From assembly GCF_014654365.1 (NCBI RefSeq), contig NZ_BNAY01000011.1, forward strand, positions 62,001-126,000: a DNA stretch of 64,000 nucleotides, read 5' to 3'. A program made the position numbers and the translations under genes. The notes under the pieces were generated by a model that was not told the DNA's origin, did no database searches, and was given only the letters and a program-made list of their open reading frames with translations. This stretch comes from Amycolatopsis oliviviridis (lineage in GTDB: Bacteria; Actinomycetota; Actinomycetes; Mycobacteriales; Pseudonocardiaceae). Positions within the stretch are counted from its first letter, which is position 1. Each line of letters opens with the position of its first letter. Positions 50,337 through 58,716 of this stretch are shown in pieces.

Positions 50337-50377
50337 AGACAGCGGCCCCGGTCCGAGATGGACCGGGGCCGCTGTCT
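50337..50377 (-). terminator. Intrinsic terminator of rpsA
   Basis: AGACAGCGGCCCCGGTCC (50337-50354) pairs perfectly with GGACCGGGGCCGCTGTCT (50360-50377) around a five-base loop. On the minus strand it is followed by TTTT. It lies 25 bases beyond the rpsA stop codon. Confidence 0.9.
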
Positions 50378-50402
50378 GTCAGCTACTGGCTGAGCGCCTG
50401 GA

Positions 50403-51902
50403 TCACGCGCCGCCCGACAGCTTCTCGCGGAGAGCTGCGAGCTGCTCGTCGCTGGCGAGCGTGCCGCCGCTCTTGGCCTCGGCCGGAGCGGAGGTGTAGC
50501 TCTGCTCGCCCGAGTCGCCGGAGGTGACACCGGTCGCGGCGTCGGCCGCGGCTTCCGCGTCGGCCTCGGCGGCCTTGACGACCTGCTTCATGTGAGCCTC
50601 GTAGCGGGTGTGAGCCTCGGCGTACTGACGCTCCCACTCCTCACGCTGCTTGTCGAAGCCTTCCTGCCACTCCTGGGTGTCCGGGTCGAAGCCTTCGGGG
50701 TAGATGTAGTTGCCCTCGGCGTCGTACTCGGCGGCCATGCCGTACTGAGTCGGGTCGAACTCGGTCTCCGGCGTGACGCCCTCGTTCGCCTGCTTCAGCG
50801 ACAGCGAGATGCGACGACGCTCGAGGTCGATGTCGATGACCTTGACCATCACGTCGCCGTTGACCTGGACGACCTGCTCCGGGATCTCCACGTGGCGCTC
50901 GGCCAGCTCGGAGATGTGCACCAGGCCCTCGATGCCCTCCTCGACGCGCACGAACGCACCGAACGGGACGAGCTTGGTGACCTTGCCCGGCACGATCTGG
51001 CCGATCGCGTGGGTGCGGGCGAACTGACGCCACGGGTCTTCCTGGGTCGCCTTCAGCGACAGCGAGACGCGCTCGCGGTCCATGTCGACGTCCAGAACCT
51101 CGACCGTGACCTCCTGGCCGACCTCGACGACCTCGGACGGGTGGTCGATGTGCTTCCAGGACAGCTCGGAGACGTGCACCAGGCCGTCGACGCCACCCAG
51201 GTCCACGAAGGCACCGAAGTTGACGATGGACGACACGACGCCCTTGCGGACCTGGCCCTTGGCGAGCGCGTTGAGGAACTCGCTGCGCACCTCGGACTGG
51301 GTCTGCTCCAGGTAGGCGCGGCGGGACAGGACCACGTTGTTGCGGTTCTTGTCCAGCTCGATGATCTTCGCCTCGAGCTCGCGGCCGACGTACGGCTGCA
51401 GGTCGCGCACGCGGCGCATCTCGACCAGCGACGCCGGCAGGAAGCCGCGCAGGCCGATGTCCAGGATGAGGCCGCCCTTGACGACCTCGATGACGGTGCC
51501 CTTGACGGGCTCGTCCTTCTCCTTGAGCTCCTCGATCGTGCCCCAGGCGCGCTCGTACTGCGCACGCTTCTTGGACAGGATCAGACGGCCTTCCTTGTCC
51601 TCCTTCTGGAGAACCAGGGCTTCGACCTCATCGCCGACGGTGACAACCTCAGCCGGGTCGACATCGTGCTTGATGGAGAGCTCACGCGAGGGGATGACAC
51701 CCTCGGTCTTGTAGCCGATGTCGAGCAAGACCTCATCGCGATCGACCTTGACGATCGTTCCTTCGACGATGTCGCCATCGTTGAAGTACTTGATCGTCTT
51801 GTCGATCGCAGCGAGGAAGTCTTCCTCCGACCCGATGTCGTTGATAGCGACTTGCTGGGGCCCGGCGGGGGCGGTCGGGGCGGTGGCGGTGTCGGTCGTC
51901 AT
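50403..51902 (-). CDS. rpsA: 30S ribosomal protein S1
   Basis: A 499-residue protein with four S1 RNA-binding domains at about 35-105, 122-190, 207-275 and 292-360 (for example IVEGTIVKVDRDEVLLDIGYKTEGVIP, then GQVRKGVVSSIVNFGAFVDLGGVDGLVHVSELSW). The acidic C-terminal tail (about 385-499) is typical of actinobacterial S1. It helps the 30S subunit bind mRNA lacking strong ribosome-binding sites. The start itself has only a weak GGAG site, as often seen for rpsA. Many S1-type neighbours (coaE, uvrB) match mycobacterial order. Confidence 0.98.
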   Translation of the reverse strand: MTTDTATAPTAPAGPQQVAINDIGSEEDFLAAIDKTIKYFNDGDIVEGTIVKVDRDEVLLDIGYKTEGVIPSRELSIKHDVDPAEVVTVGDEVEALVLQKEDKEGRLILSKKRAQYERAWGTIEELKEKDEPVKGTVIEVVKGGLILDIGLRGFLPASLVEMRRVRDLQPYVGRELEAKIIELDKNRNNVVLSRRAYLEQTQSEVRSEFLNALAKGQVRKGVVSSIVNFGAFVDLGGVDGLVHVSELSWKHIDHPSEVVEVGQEVTVEVLDVDMDRERVSLSLKATQEDPWRQFARTHAIGQIVPGKVTKLVPFGAFVRVEEGIEGLVHISELAERHVEIPEQVVQVNGDVMVKVIDIDLERRRISLSLKQANEGVTPETEFDPTQYGMAAEYDAEGNYIYPEGFDPDTQEWQEGFDKQREEWERQYAEAHTRYEAHMKQVVKAAEADAEAAADAATGVTSGDSGEQSYTSAPAEAKSGGTLASDEQLAALREKLSGGA

Positions 51903-52206
51903 TAGGCGGGTTGCTCCGGTGGATGGGAAGTAGTGGGTTTGCAGTTAGGGCACCATGGGCTCTTCCGGCATGAGGCGACCACATTTGCAAACGTCCACAG
52001 GGAACGACCGCGAGTATCACCGCATACGGTGCGCGACCCCCTGACCCGGACGCTGAGCGAACCGGGGGAAAGAGTAGCGCGAACCCACTGCGCTAACAGA
52101 TATCCTACGCGGCCCCCTGTACACGGCACAATCAGGGTGCCTACCGCGATCACGCCGGGCGGATAAGCTCTCCCCCACAGCCCTGACCTGGGGAAAGGAT
52201 ATCGGT
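51903..52206. other. 304-base intergenic control region between rpsA and the methyltransferase gene
   Basis: This gap separates two divergent genes. On the plus side TAAGCT (52164-52169) is a plausible -10 about 37 bases before the methyltransferase start. On the minus side I see no convincing -35/-10 pair for rpsA. Several short GC-rich pairings occur around 52025-52065, but none is a clear hairpin. No gene or RNA was recognised. Confidence 0.5.
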
Positions 52207-53058
52207 TTGAGTCAGCAGTCCGTCACGGAGCCCGAACGGCACGCGCAGGCCGAGGAGCGGCTCGGCACCGCGGGGGTCGCCTATCGGGCGGTCTCCGCGC
52301 CGGAGGCGACGGCCGCGAACCTGGCGTGGTGGGACGCCGACGCCGACGACTACCAAGCGACCCACGGCGGTTTCCTCGGCGACGCGGACTTCGTCTGGTG
52401 CCCAGAGGGCGTCCGCGAGGCCGACGTCGCGCTCCTGGGTGAAGTCGGCGGCAAACGGATCCTCGAAGTCGGCTGCGGGCAGGCGGCCTGTTCGCGCTGG
52501 CTCGCCGCGCAGGGCGCCGACGCGGTGGCGACCGATCTTTCGGCGGGCATGCTCCGGCACGCGCGGGAAGGCAACGAGCGCACCGGCACCCCGGTCCCGC
52601 TCGTGCAGGCGACCGCGGAGTCGCTCCCGTTCGCCGACGCGAGCTTCGACGCGGCGTGCTCGGCCTTCGGCGCGGTCCCGTTCGTGGCCTCCGTCGACGT
52701 CGTGTTCGCCGAAGTGCACCGGGTGCTCCGGCCGGGCTCCCGCTGGGTGTTCTCGGTGACTCACCCGATGCGGTGGATCTTCCCCGACGATCCCGGCCCG
52801 CAAGGCCTCACCGTCACCCAGCCATACTTCGACCGCACGCCGTACGTCGAGGTCGACGAAGAGGGTGTCGCGACCTACGTCGAGTACCACCGCACCATCG
52901 GCGACTACGTCCGCGCGCTCGCCGACGCCGGTTTCGCGCTGACGGACCTCATCGAGCCCGCCTGGCCGGAAGGTCACTCCCGCACCTGGGGACAGTGGAG
53001 CCCCTTGCGCGGCAAGCTCTTCCCGGGCACCGCGATCTTCTGCACCCAGCGGGGATGA
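52207..53058 (+). CDS. Class I SAM-dependent methyltransferase
   Basis: TTG 52207 gives 283 residues; GGGGAAAGGA lies upstream. The Rossmann-fold motifs are clear: motif I RILEVGCGQAACSRWLAAQG near 83, the acidic ribose-binding end of strand 2 (VATDLSAGMLRHARE), DASFDAACSAFGAVPF at motif IV, and a C-terminal IEPAWPEGHSRTWGQWSP. This resembles the UbiE/COQ5-like Methyltransf_11 group. The substrate is unknown. Its stop overlaps the ATG of the GNAT gene (ATGA), so the three following genes are probably one operon. Confidence 0.9.
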   Translation: MSQQSVTEPERHAQAEERLGTAGVAYRAVSAPEATAANLAWWDADADDYQATHGGFLGDADFVWCPEGVREADVALLGEVGGKRILEVGCGQAACSRWLAAQGADAVATDLSAGMLRHAREGNERTGTPVPLVQATAESLPFADASFDAACSAFGAVPFVASVDVVFAEVHRVLRPGSRWVFSVTHPMRWIFPDDPGPQGLTVTQPYFDRTPYVEVDEEGVATYVEYHRTIGDYVRALADAGFALTDLIEPAWPEGHSRTWGQWSPLRGKLFPGTAIFCTQRG

Positions 53059-53957
53059 CCTCGGCGGCGGAGTGCCAGCGGGCGCGGTTCGCCGCGCTCG
53101 ACCCCCTGCTTCCGCCGCCACCTCCGCTCCCGCGCGGGGAGCCCCTCGAAGCGGGTGGCGCCGCCGGGACGATCGCGCACGTGCGGTTCCCGGCGGGTTC
53201 CTGGCAGCGGCTGTGGAGCCCGGCGCATCTGCAGATCCTTTCGGCGGTCCTCCCGCGCGACGCCGGCGCGGGGATGAGCGCGCTGCTGTCCGCCTGGCGC
53301 GAGCGGGTCGCGCTCGCCGACGCCGAACCCGATTCGTCGTGCACGGTCACCTGGCCCAGCCGGGACGCCGAGGTCGCGCGGGCCCTGCTCGACCACGGGC
53401 TCGCGCCGCAGCTGGCGCTGGCCGTCCGCGCGCCCGCCAAGGGCGAGGCGTGTTCGGTGCCGGGCGTGACCGTCCGGGAGTCCTCCGGCGGCGACCTGGA
53501 GGAGATCGCCGCCCTTCGTTTCGAAGAACTTCGCTACACCTCGTTCGTCGGTCACGGCGTCGTCCGGCCCGGGGCCGCGACCCTGCTCGCGGAAGAGGTC
53601 CGGCGCGGCCTGCAGTTCGGCGGCCGCGTCTGGGTCGCCGAAGAGGACGGCGTCACGGTCGGGATTGTGACCAGCGGAAAGCGTTCGCCGATCCCCGGTG
53701 ACGCGCTCGCCGGACGGCTGCGGCCCGGCGAGTGGGGCTACCTCGGCACGCTGGCGGTCACCGCGGCCGCCCGGGGCCGCGGGATCGGGCGCGCGCTGAC
53801 GGCCGTCGCGCACGACGAGCTGTTCTCGCCGTCGCTGCGCGGTACCTTCGTCTCGTACAATCCGGCCAATCCGCTTTCCCCGGTCTTCTGGCACCGGCAG
53901 GGTTATCGTCCTCTGTGGACGACGTGGGCGGCCAGCCCAGCCTCGGCCCTGCGGTAG
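53055..53957 (+). CDS. GNAT-family N-acetyltransferase, first paralogue
   Basis: ATG 53055 overlaps the methyltransferase stop and gives 300 residues. The N-terminal 135 residues look like a degenerate GNAT half. The C-terminal half (about 140-300) is a full GNAT domain with VTVRESSGGDLEEIAALRFEE, the acetyl-CoA loop AARGRGIGRALTAVAHDEL, and YNPANPLSPVFWHRQGYRPL. The next gene has the same plan and the same last 30 residues, so the pair arose by duplication. Acceptor substrate unknown. Confidence 0.88.
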   Translation: MTSAAECQRARFAALDPLLPPPPPLPRGEPLEAGGAAGTIAHVRFPAGSWQRLWSPAHLQILSAVLPRDAGAGMSALLSAWRERVALADAEPDSSCTVTWPSRDAEVARALLDHGLAPQLALAVRAPAKGEACSVPGVTVRESSGGDLEEIAALRFEELRYTSFVGHGVVRPGAATLLAEEVRRGLQFGGRVWVAEEDGVTVGIVTSGKRSPIPGDALAGRLRPGEWGYLGTLAVTAAARGRGIGRALTAVAHDELFSPSLRGTFVSYNPANPLSPVFWHRQGYRPLWTTWAASPASALR

Positions 53958-53989
53958 CGGCGACGGGCGCGGCCGACCCTGGGGACAGG

Positions 53990-54919
53990 ATGGAAATCGA
54001 GAAGACGTTGTTCGACGCGCACCGCGCACGGTTCGCGGCGATCGACAGGCAGCTGCCCGAAGCGGCCCCGCCCCCGGTCGTCGGCGAGCGCGTCGACGCC
54101 GCGACCGCGTCGGGCGTCCAGGTCACCGGTGTGGTCCAGCGCCAATTGCATGGTCCGGACGACGTCCCGCTGCTCTGGTCCGCCGCCGACGTGCGCCAGC
54201 TGTTCCCGTTCGTCGGGAACACCGGCACCGAGGGCATGGACGTCCTGCTGCGCGCCTGGCGGACGTGGATGGACGCCGAATCACCCGGCGAGGATTCGTC
54301 CTGCGTGGTGAATTGGCCAAGCCGGGACGCCGAGGCGATCCGCGCGTTCCTCGACCACGGGCTGGTGCCGATGTCCGCGCTCGCCGTGCGCACCGGATGC
54401 CACCGCGACGAGAAGGCCGACGACGGCGTGGCCGTCCGCCGGGCCAGGAAGGACGACTTCGACGACGTCCTCGCGATGGCCGTGTCGACCCACGACTACA
54501 TCGGCCAGGTCGCGACCCGGCACCGCGCGAACGCCGCCGAGCTGCTCGCCCCGGCGCTGGAACGCGCCCTCGACAAGGACGCCCCGCTGCTGTGGCTGGC
54601 CGAACGGGACGCCCGCGTCGCCGCGTTCGCGCACGGCGCCTGGATCACCTCGTCGCCGGGGTCGGCCGAGGCCGAACTGCTCCCCCACGGCCGCTGGGGT
54701 TACGTCAACAACGTCGTCACCGTGCCGGGCCTGCGCGGCGGCGGCCTCGGCCAGGCCTTGATGTCCGTGGTGCACAAGGAGTTCTCCGCCGACGGCGCGG
54801 ACGGCACGTACCTCTACTACAACCCGACCAACCCGCTCTCCTCGGTGTTCTGGCACCGGCAGGGTTATCGTCCACTGTGGACGTCCTGGGAGGTCCACCC
54901 GGCTTCCGCCCTGCGTTAG
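53990..54919 (+). CDS. GNAT-family N-acetyltransferase, second paralogue
   Basis: ATG 53990 with GGGGACAGG immediately upstream gives 309 residues. It parallels the preceding gene: a variable N-terminal half with DSSCVVNWPSRDAEAIRAFLDHGL matching DSSCTVTWPSRDAEVARALLDHGL, and a C-terminal GNAT domain with the acetyl-CoA loop LRGGGLGQALMSVVHKEF and YNPTNPLSSVFWHRQGYRPL. Both end in PASALR. It lies 32 bases after its paralogue and is probably co-transcribed. Confidence 0.88.
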   Translation: MEIEKTLFDAHRARFAAIDRQLPEAAPPPVVGERVDAATASGVQVTGVVQRQLHGPDDVPLLWSAADVRQLFPFVGNTGTEGMDVLLRAWRTWMDAESPGEDSSCVVNWPSRDAEAIRAFLDHGLVPMSALAVRTGCHRDEKADDGVAVRRARKDDFDDVLAMAVSTHDYIGQVATRHRANAAELLAPALERALDKDAPLLWLAERDARVAAFAHGAWITSSPGSAEAELLPHGRWGYVNNVVTVPGLRGGGLGQALMSVVHKEFSADGADGTYLYYNPTNPLSSVFWHRQGYRPLWTSWEVHPASALR

Positions 54920-55003
54920 CCGAAATGCACAGTTTGCGGAGGTTTCGTCACTCTTGCGTGTGACGTGGGCCCCCCTCGGTTGTGCACCTCCCAGGTCAGG
55001 GCT

Positions 55004-55035
55004 AACTTTTGAACTGACCAGTCAGTTTAAAAGTT
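55004..55035. promoter_or_regulatory. TetR-type operator upstream of the YhgE operon
   Basis: AACTTTTGAACTGAC (55004-55018), CA, GTCAGTTTAAAAGTT (55021-55035) is an inverted repeat with one mismatch in 15 pairs, centred on CTGACCAGTCAG. It is 28 bases before GTG 55064. The TetR gene at the end of this operon is the likely binder, giving feedback control. Confidence 0.8.
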
Positions 55036-55063
55036 CCACGAGTCGCCGACCTGGGAGTTCTTC

Positions 55064-55771
55064 GTGCGGGTTCAAGCCGACAGGGTGTCCGTGACCGGAC
55101 CCCACGGCACGTTGCTGTCGCCTACTTCGCTCACCGTCTCGGGCGGTGAGCTGGCGATCGTGCACGGCGAGCCAGGAGTCGGCGTCACCGCCTTCGGGCT
55201 GGCCTTGGCGGGCAGATTGAAGCCCGCCACCGGGACCGTGACCGTCGAGGGCGGCGACCCGCGGAAGGTCGTGGCCGTCGTCGACTCCCCCGGCGTGAGC
55301 GAACCGGACGGCGCGTTGTCGCTGCAGGTCGTCGTCGGGGAGGAACTCGAACTGGCGAAACGCCCGGCGAACAAGGCCGCCGTGGCGAGCTGGCTGGCCG
55401 AGCACGACGCCGCCGCCTTCGCCACCACCCGCTTCGAAAACCTCGAAGCGGTGACGCGCACCCGCCTGCTGACCGCGCTCGCCGCGCACCGCGAGGGCGT
55501 CGGCGTCCTCGTGCTCGACACCCCGGACAGGCACACCAGCGACGTCGACAGCTGGGCGCGGCTCGCCCGCGAGTACGCCGAGCGCGGCCTCGCCGTCATC
55601 GTCCTGACCGCCACCACCCCGGTTTCGGCCCTGCCGGAGAAGCCCGCCCTGTGCGGCGCTCTCGACCAGCCCGATCCCGTGCGCTGCGCACCCGTCGAGA
55701 TCCCGGCGGAGACGACGCTGGAAGCGACCGTGGCGGACGACACCGAGAAGACTTCAGGAGACCAGGAATGA
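55064..55771 (+). CDS. Degenerate ABC-type ATPase partner of YhgE
   Basis: A 235-residue protein with the layout of an ABC ATP-binding subunit, beginning MRVQADRVSVTGPHGTLLSP like typical first beta-strands. The Walker A loop reads GEPGVGVTAF at about 36-45: the essential lysine is valine (codon GTC). The LSGGQ signature is missing; its place reads FENLEAVTRTRLLTALAAHR. Walker B is VLVLDTPDRH near 147-156, with the catalytic Glu replaced by Thr. It probably cannot hydrolyse ATP and may serve as a structural or regulatory partner of the membrane protein it overlaps by four bases. Confidence 0.85.
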   Translation: MRVQADRVSVTGPHGTLLSPTSLTVSGGELAIVHGEPGVGVTAFGLALAGRLKPATGTVTVEGGDPRKVVAVVDSPGVSEPDGALSLQVVVGEELELAKRPANKAAVASWLAEHDAAAFATTRFENLEAVTRTRLLTALAAHREGVGVLVLDTPDRHTSDVDSWARLAREYAERGLAVIVLTATTPVSALPEKPALCGALDQPDPVRCAPVEIPAETTLEATVADDTEKTSGDQE

Positions 55772-57663
55772 ACCCCGTCCGGATCGCCGCCAACGAGCTG
55801 CGCCGGCTGAGCAGTGGCGTCCTGCCCAAGCTCGCCATGGTCGCGCTCGTCCTGGTGCCGCTGCTCTACGCGTCCTTCTACCTTTACGCGAACTACGACC
55901 CGTACTCGCGCCTCGACAAGCTGCCCGCCGCCGTCTTCACCTCCGACGCCGGCGCGAAGGACTCGGCGGGCGCGGAACGCAACGTCGGCCGCGAGGTCAC
56001 CGACGAACTGGTCAAGTCCGGCACCTTCCAGTGGCACGAGGTCTCACAGGACGAGGCCCTCAAAGGCGTCCGCAACGACAACTACTCGTTCGCCATCGGC
56101 ATCCCGCGCGACTTCTCCACCGCGCTGCTGTCTTCGGGCAACCTCCAGCCCCAGCAGGCGACGATCACGCTGACCACCAACGACGCCAACAACTATCTGT
56201 CCGGCACCATCGCGAAACAGGTGGCCGAACAGGTCCGCAAGACGATCGCGGAGAAGGTCGGCAGCGAGGCGGCGGACAAGTTCCTGGTCGGTTTCTCCAC
56301 GATCTACGGCAAGATCCAGGAAGCCTCGACCGGCGCTTCGCAGCTCGCCGACGGCGCCGGCAAGCTCAAGACTGGCCAGCAGCAACTGGCCGACGGCGCC
56401 AATCAGCTCGCCTCCGGCAGCTCACAGCTCGCGACCGGGCTCGGCACCCTGAAAACCAGTACCGCCCAGCTCCCCGCCCAGACCCAGAAACTCGCCGACG
56501 GCGCCGGTCAGGTCGCCGACGGGAACCAGAAGGTCTCCGACGCGGCCTCGCTCGCGGCGACGGCGTCCGGCGACATCCAGGCCAAACTCGACGGCTACCG
56601 CACCCAGCTCGCGCAGGACCTGCGCGCCGCCGAGGTCCCCGAGGCCAAGGTCCAGGAGATCCTGAGCCGCCTCGACACCCTCCGCTCACCGGTCGACCAG
56701 GCGAACACGAGGATCCAAGGCGCGAACAGCCAGCTCGTCCAGCTCGCGTCCGGCGCGCGGCAAGTGTCCGACGGTGCGCACCAGCTGGCCTCGGCCACGC
56801 CGCAGCTCACCAGCGGGATCGCGCAGGCAGCCGACGCGTCGACGCAGATCCGGGACGGCGCCGCGAAGCTGAACGACGGCGAGAAGACCGCCGTCACCGG
56901 CACGAACCAGCTCGCCGACGGCGCGGTGCAACTGCGCGACGGGCTCGCCGCCGGGCTCAAGGAGATCCCGAACCCCGACGACCCCACCCGCGCGGCGACC
57001 GCCAACACCATCGCCGACCCGGTCGCGGTCAACTCCTCCGGCGTCGCCTCGGCCGGGACCTACGGCGCGGGCCTCGCCCCGTTCTTCATCTCCCTGGCCA
57101 CCTGGATCGGCGCGTTCGTGCTGTTCCTGTTGCTGCGCCCGCTCTCCACCCGCGCGCTGACCGCCGGCGCGTCGCCGTTCAAGGTCGCGCTCGGCGGCTG
57201 GCTTTCCTCGGCCCTGCTGGGGATAGCGCAGGTGATCGTGCTGTTCGGCGCGGTGACCTGGCTGGTCGGCATCGACGTCGCGCATCCGCTCGGCGCGATC
57301 GGGTTCGCGATCCTGGTGTCGCTCACGTTCACCGCCGTGGTGCACGCGCTCAACTCGTTCTTCGGCGCCGTCGGGAAGTTCCTCGGCCTGGTACTGCTGG
57401 TGCTTCAGCTGGTGAGCGCGGGCGGCACGTTCCCCTGGCAGACCATCCCGGACGCGCTGTACCCGTTGCACATCGTGCTGCCGATGGGTTACGCCATCGA
57501 CGGGTTCCGGCACCTGCTCTACAGTGGCGCCTCGATGGAGATCCTCGGTGACATCGGAGTCCTGGTGGCGTATCTGGTCGGCGGCATCCTCGTTTCGACG
57601 CTGGCGGCACGGAAACGGCGCACCTGGACGGTTTCCGCGCTGAAACCCGAGCTCGCGTTGTGA
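55768..57663 (+). CDS. YhgE/Pip-domain membrane protein
   Basis: ATG 55768 (ATGA overlap with the previous gene) gives 631 residues. An N-terminal helix (about 22-42) leads into a large external region with repeated alanine-glutamine-leucine heptads (QLADGAGKLKTGQQQLADGA, QLASGSSQLATGLGTLKTS), a long coiled coil typical of YhgE/Pip. Five or six C-terminal helices (about 435-620) form an ABC-2-like permease part. Relatives include phage receptors and secretion-associated proteins (EsaA-like) in Gram-positives. It probably acts with the degenerate ATPase; TetR controls both. Confidence 0.9.
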   Translation: MNPVRIAANELRRLSSGVLPKLAMVALVLVPLLYASFYLYANYDPYSRLDKLPAAVFTSDAGAKDSAGAERNVGREVTDELVKSGTFQWHEVSQDEALKGVRNDNYSFAIGIPRDFSTALLSSGNLQPQQATITLTTNDANNYLSGTIAKQVAEQVRKTIAEKVGSEAADKFLVGFSTIYGKIQEASTGASQLADGAGKLKTGQQQLADGANQLASGSSQLATGLGTLKTSTAQLPAQTQKLADGAGQVADGNQKVSDAASLAATASGDIQAKLDGYRTQLAQDLRAAEVPEAKVQEILSRLDTLRSPVDQANTRIQGANSQLVQLASGARQVSDGAHQLASATPQLTSGIAQAADASTQIRDGAAKLNDGEKTAVTGTNQLADGAVQLRDGLAAGLKEIPNPDDPTRAATANTIADPVAVNSSGVASAGTYGAGLAPFFISLATWIGAFVLFLLLRPLSTRALTAGASPFKVALGGWLSSALLGIAQVIVLFGAVTWLVGIDVAHPLGAIGFAILVSLTFTAVVHALNSFFGAVGKFLGLVLLVLQLVSAGGTFPWQTIPDALYPLHIVLPMGYAIDGFRHLLYSGASMEILGDIGVLVAYLVGGILVSTLAARKRRTWTVSALKPELAL

Positions 57664-58238
57664 GTCCCCGGGCCGAGGCGACGAAGCAGAAGTTGTTCGA
57701 GGCGACGCTGCGGCTGTCCGCCAGCCGCGGCCTCGTCGGGCTGACGGTCGACGACATCGCGGCCGAGGCGAAGGTCGCCAAAGGCACCGTCTACTACAAC
57801 TTCGGCAGCAAGGACGGTCTGGTCGACGCACTGCTGCGCTACGGCGTCGGCGTGCTCGCGGACCGGCTGCGCGCGGCCACCGGCGACGGCGATCCGATGG
57901 ACGTCATCTCCGCGCAGGTGGACGGCGCGCTGGAGTTCATCGCCGAATACCCCGGTTTCTCGCAGATCCTGGTGAGCGAGATGTGGCGTACGCCGGGCAC
58001 CTGGCACGAGACGCTGACCTTGCTGCGCGAGGAGATCATCTCGATCGTGCGCGAACAGCTGCACCGGCTGGACGCCGCCGGGCGGCTGCCCGACGGCGTC
58101 CAGATCCCGACCGCCGCGGCCGGGTTGTTCGGCACGATGCTGGTGGTCGCCCTCGATTGGCAGGTGTTCCAGCCGAAGCGGACGCGGGCCGATGTCCGGG
58201 AATCGGTGATGGTGCTGGTCCGGGGTCTCGGGCGCTAA
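57660..58238 (+). CDS. TetR-family repressor of the YhgE operon
   Basis: GTG 57660 overlaps the yhgE-like stop by four bases. The 192-residue protein has the TetR DNA-binding domain: LFEATLRLSASRGLVGLTVDDIAAEAKVAKGTVYYNFGSKDGLVDA in two contiguous stretches, and a helical ligand domain. The operator at 55004-55035, upstream of the same operon, is the likely target, so it represses its own operon until a ligand binds. Ligand unknown. Confidence 0.93.
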   Translation: MSPRAEATKQKLFEATLRLSASRGLVGLTVDDIAAEAKVAKGTVYYNFGSKDGLVDALLRYGVGVLADRLRAATGDGDPMDVISAQVDGALEFIAEYPGFSQILVSEMWRTPGTWHETLTLLREEIISIVREQLHRLDAAGRLPDGVQIPTAAAGLFGTMLVVALDWQVFQPKRTRADVRESVMVLVRGLGR

Positions 58239-58240
58239 CG

Positions 58241-58388
58241 CGGATCTCGCGTGATCGGAGCCGGATCTCGCGTGATCAAGGCCGGAACTCACGTGCTTGG
58301 AGCCGGATCTCGCGTGACTGGAGCCGGAACACAAGGTCGGCGCGAGTTCCGGCTCTGATCACGCGTGTTCCGGCTCTGATCACGTGTC
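58241..58388. repeat. 21-bp tandem array followed by inverted units
   Basis: Four direct copies of a 21-base unit lie end to end at 58241, 58262, 58283 and 58304, based on CGGATCTCGCGTGATC plus five variable bases. After a degenerate unit come two inverted copies at 58347 and 58368 (TTCCGGCTCTGATCACGCGT and the next base). The exact 21-base period equals two DNA turns. The last inverted unit contains the stop codon of the trypsin-co-occurring-domain gene. There are no spacers, so this is not a CRISPR. Confidence 0.9.
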
Positions 58389-58706
58389 TTCGGTCTCCCG
58401 GACCCACTTCAGCTTCACCTCGAAGTTCCCCTCCAGCCCCGTTTTCGCGATGACCGCGCCCGCCTGCGCGGTCAGCTTGACACCGAACTTGAGCTCGACC
58501 TCGTCCGGTCCCTTGGTCATCGACCGGAAGGTGTCCAGCGCCGCCGCGGCCGCGTCCCGCACGTTCGCCAGTGCCGCTTCGAAGGATCCCTTGGTGTCCT
58601 CGATCAGGTCGTCGCGCCGGGAGATCCGGGAAGTGCCCCGGACAGGGTCGATCTCGACGATTACCGAACCGCCGCCTTCGAGCGGGAACCGCGCCAGGTC
58701 GTTCAC
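58380..58706 (-). CDS. Trypsin-co-occurring domain (CU044_2847-like) protein
   Basis: GTG 58706 follows AAGGAG at five bases and gives 108 residues; ATG 58727 would overlap the upstream gene. The protein matches the CU044_2847/TCD1 type: a first beta segment GGGSVIVEIDPVRG, an amphipathic helix with alternating charges (DTKGSFEAALANVRDAAAAAL), and the closing pattern DEVELKFGVKLTAQAGAVIAKTGLEGNFEVKLKW split by its Gly turn. Such domains accompany trypsin-like proteases and conflict systems in other actinobacteria. It is the last gene of the PknG-type operon and ends inside the 21-bp repeat array. Confidence 0.8.
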   Translation of the reverse strand: MNDLARFPLEGGGSVIVEIDPVRGTSRISRRDDLIEDTKGSFEAALANVRDAAAAALDTFRSMTKGPDEVELKFGVKLTAQAGAVIAKTGLEGNFEVKLKWVRETEDT

Positions 58707-58716
58707 CGGTGCTCCT

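Noticed and set aside
58241..58388. Possible CRISPR array
   Set aside because: Units follow each other without unique spacers, some are inverted, and there are no cas genes.
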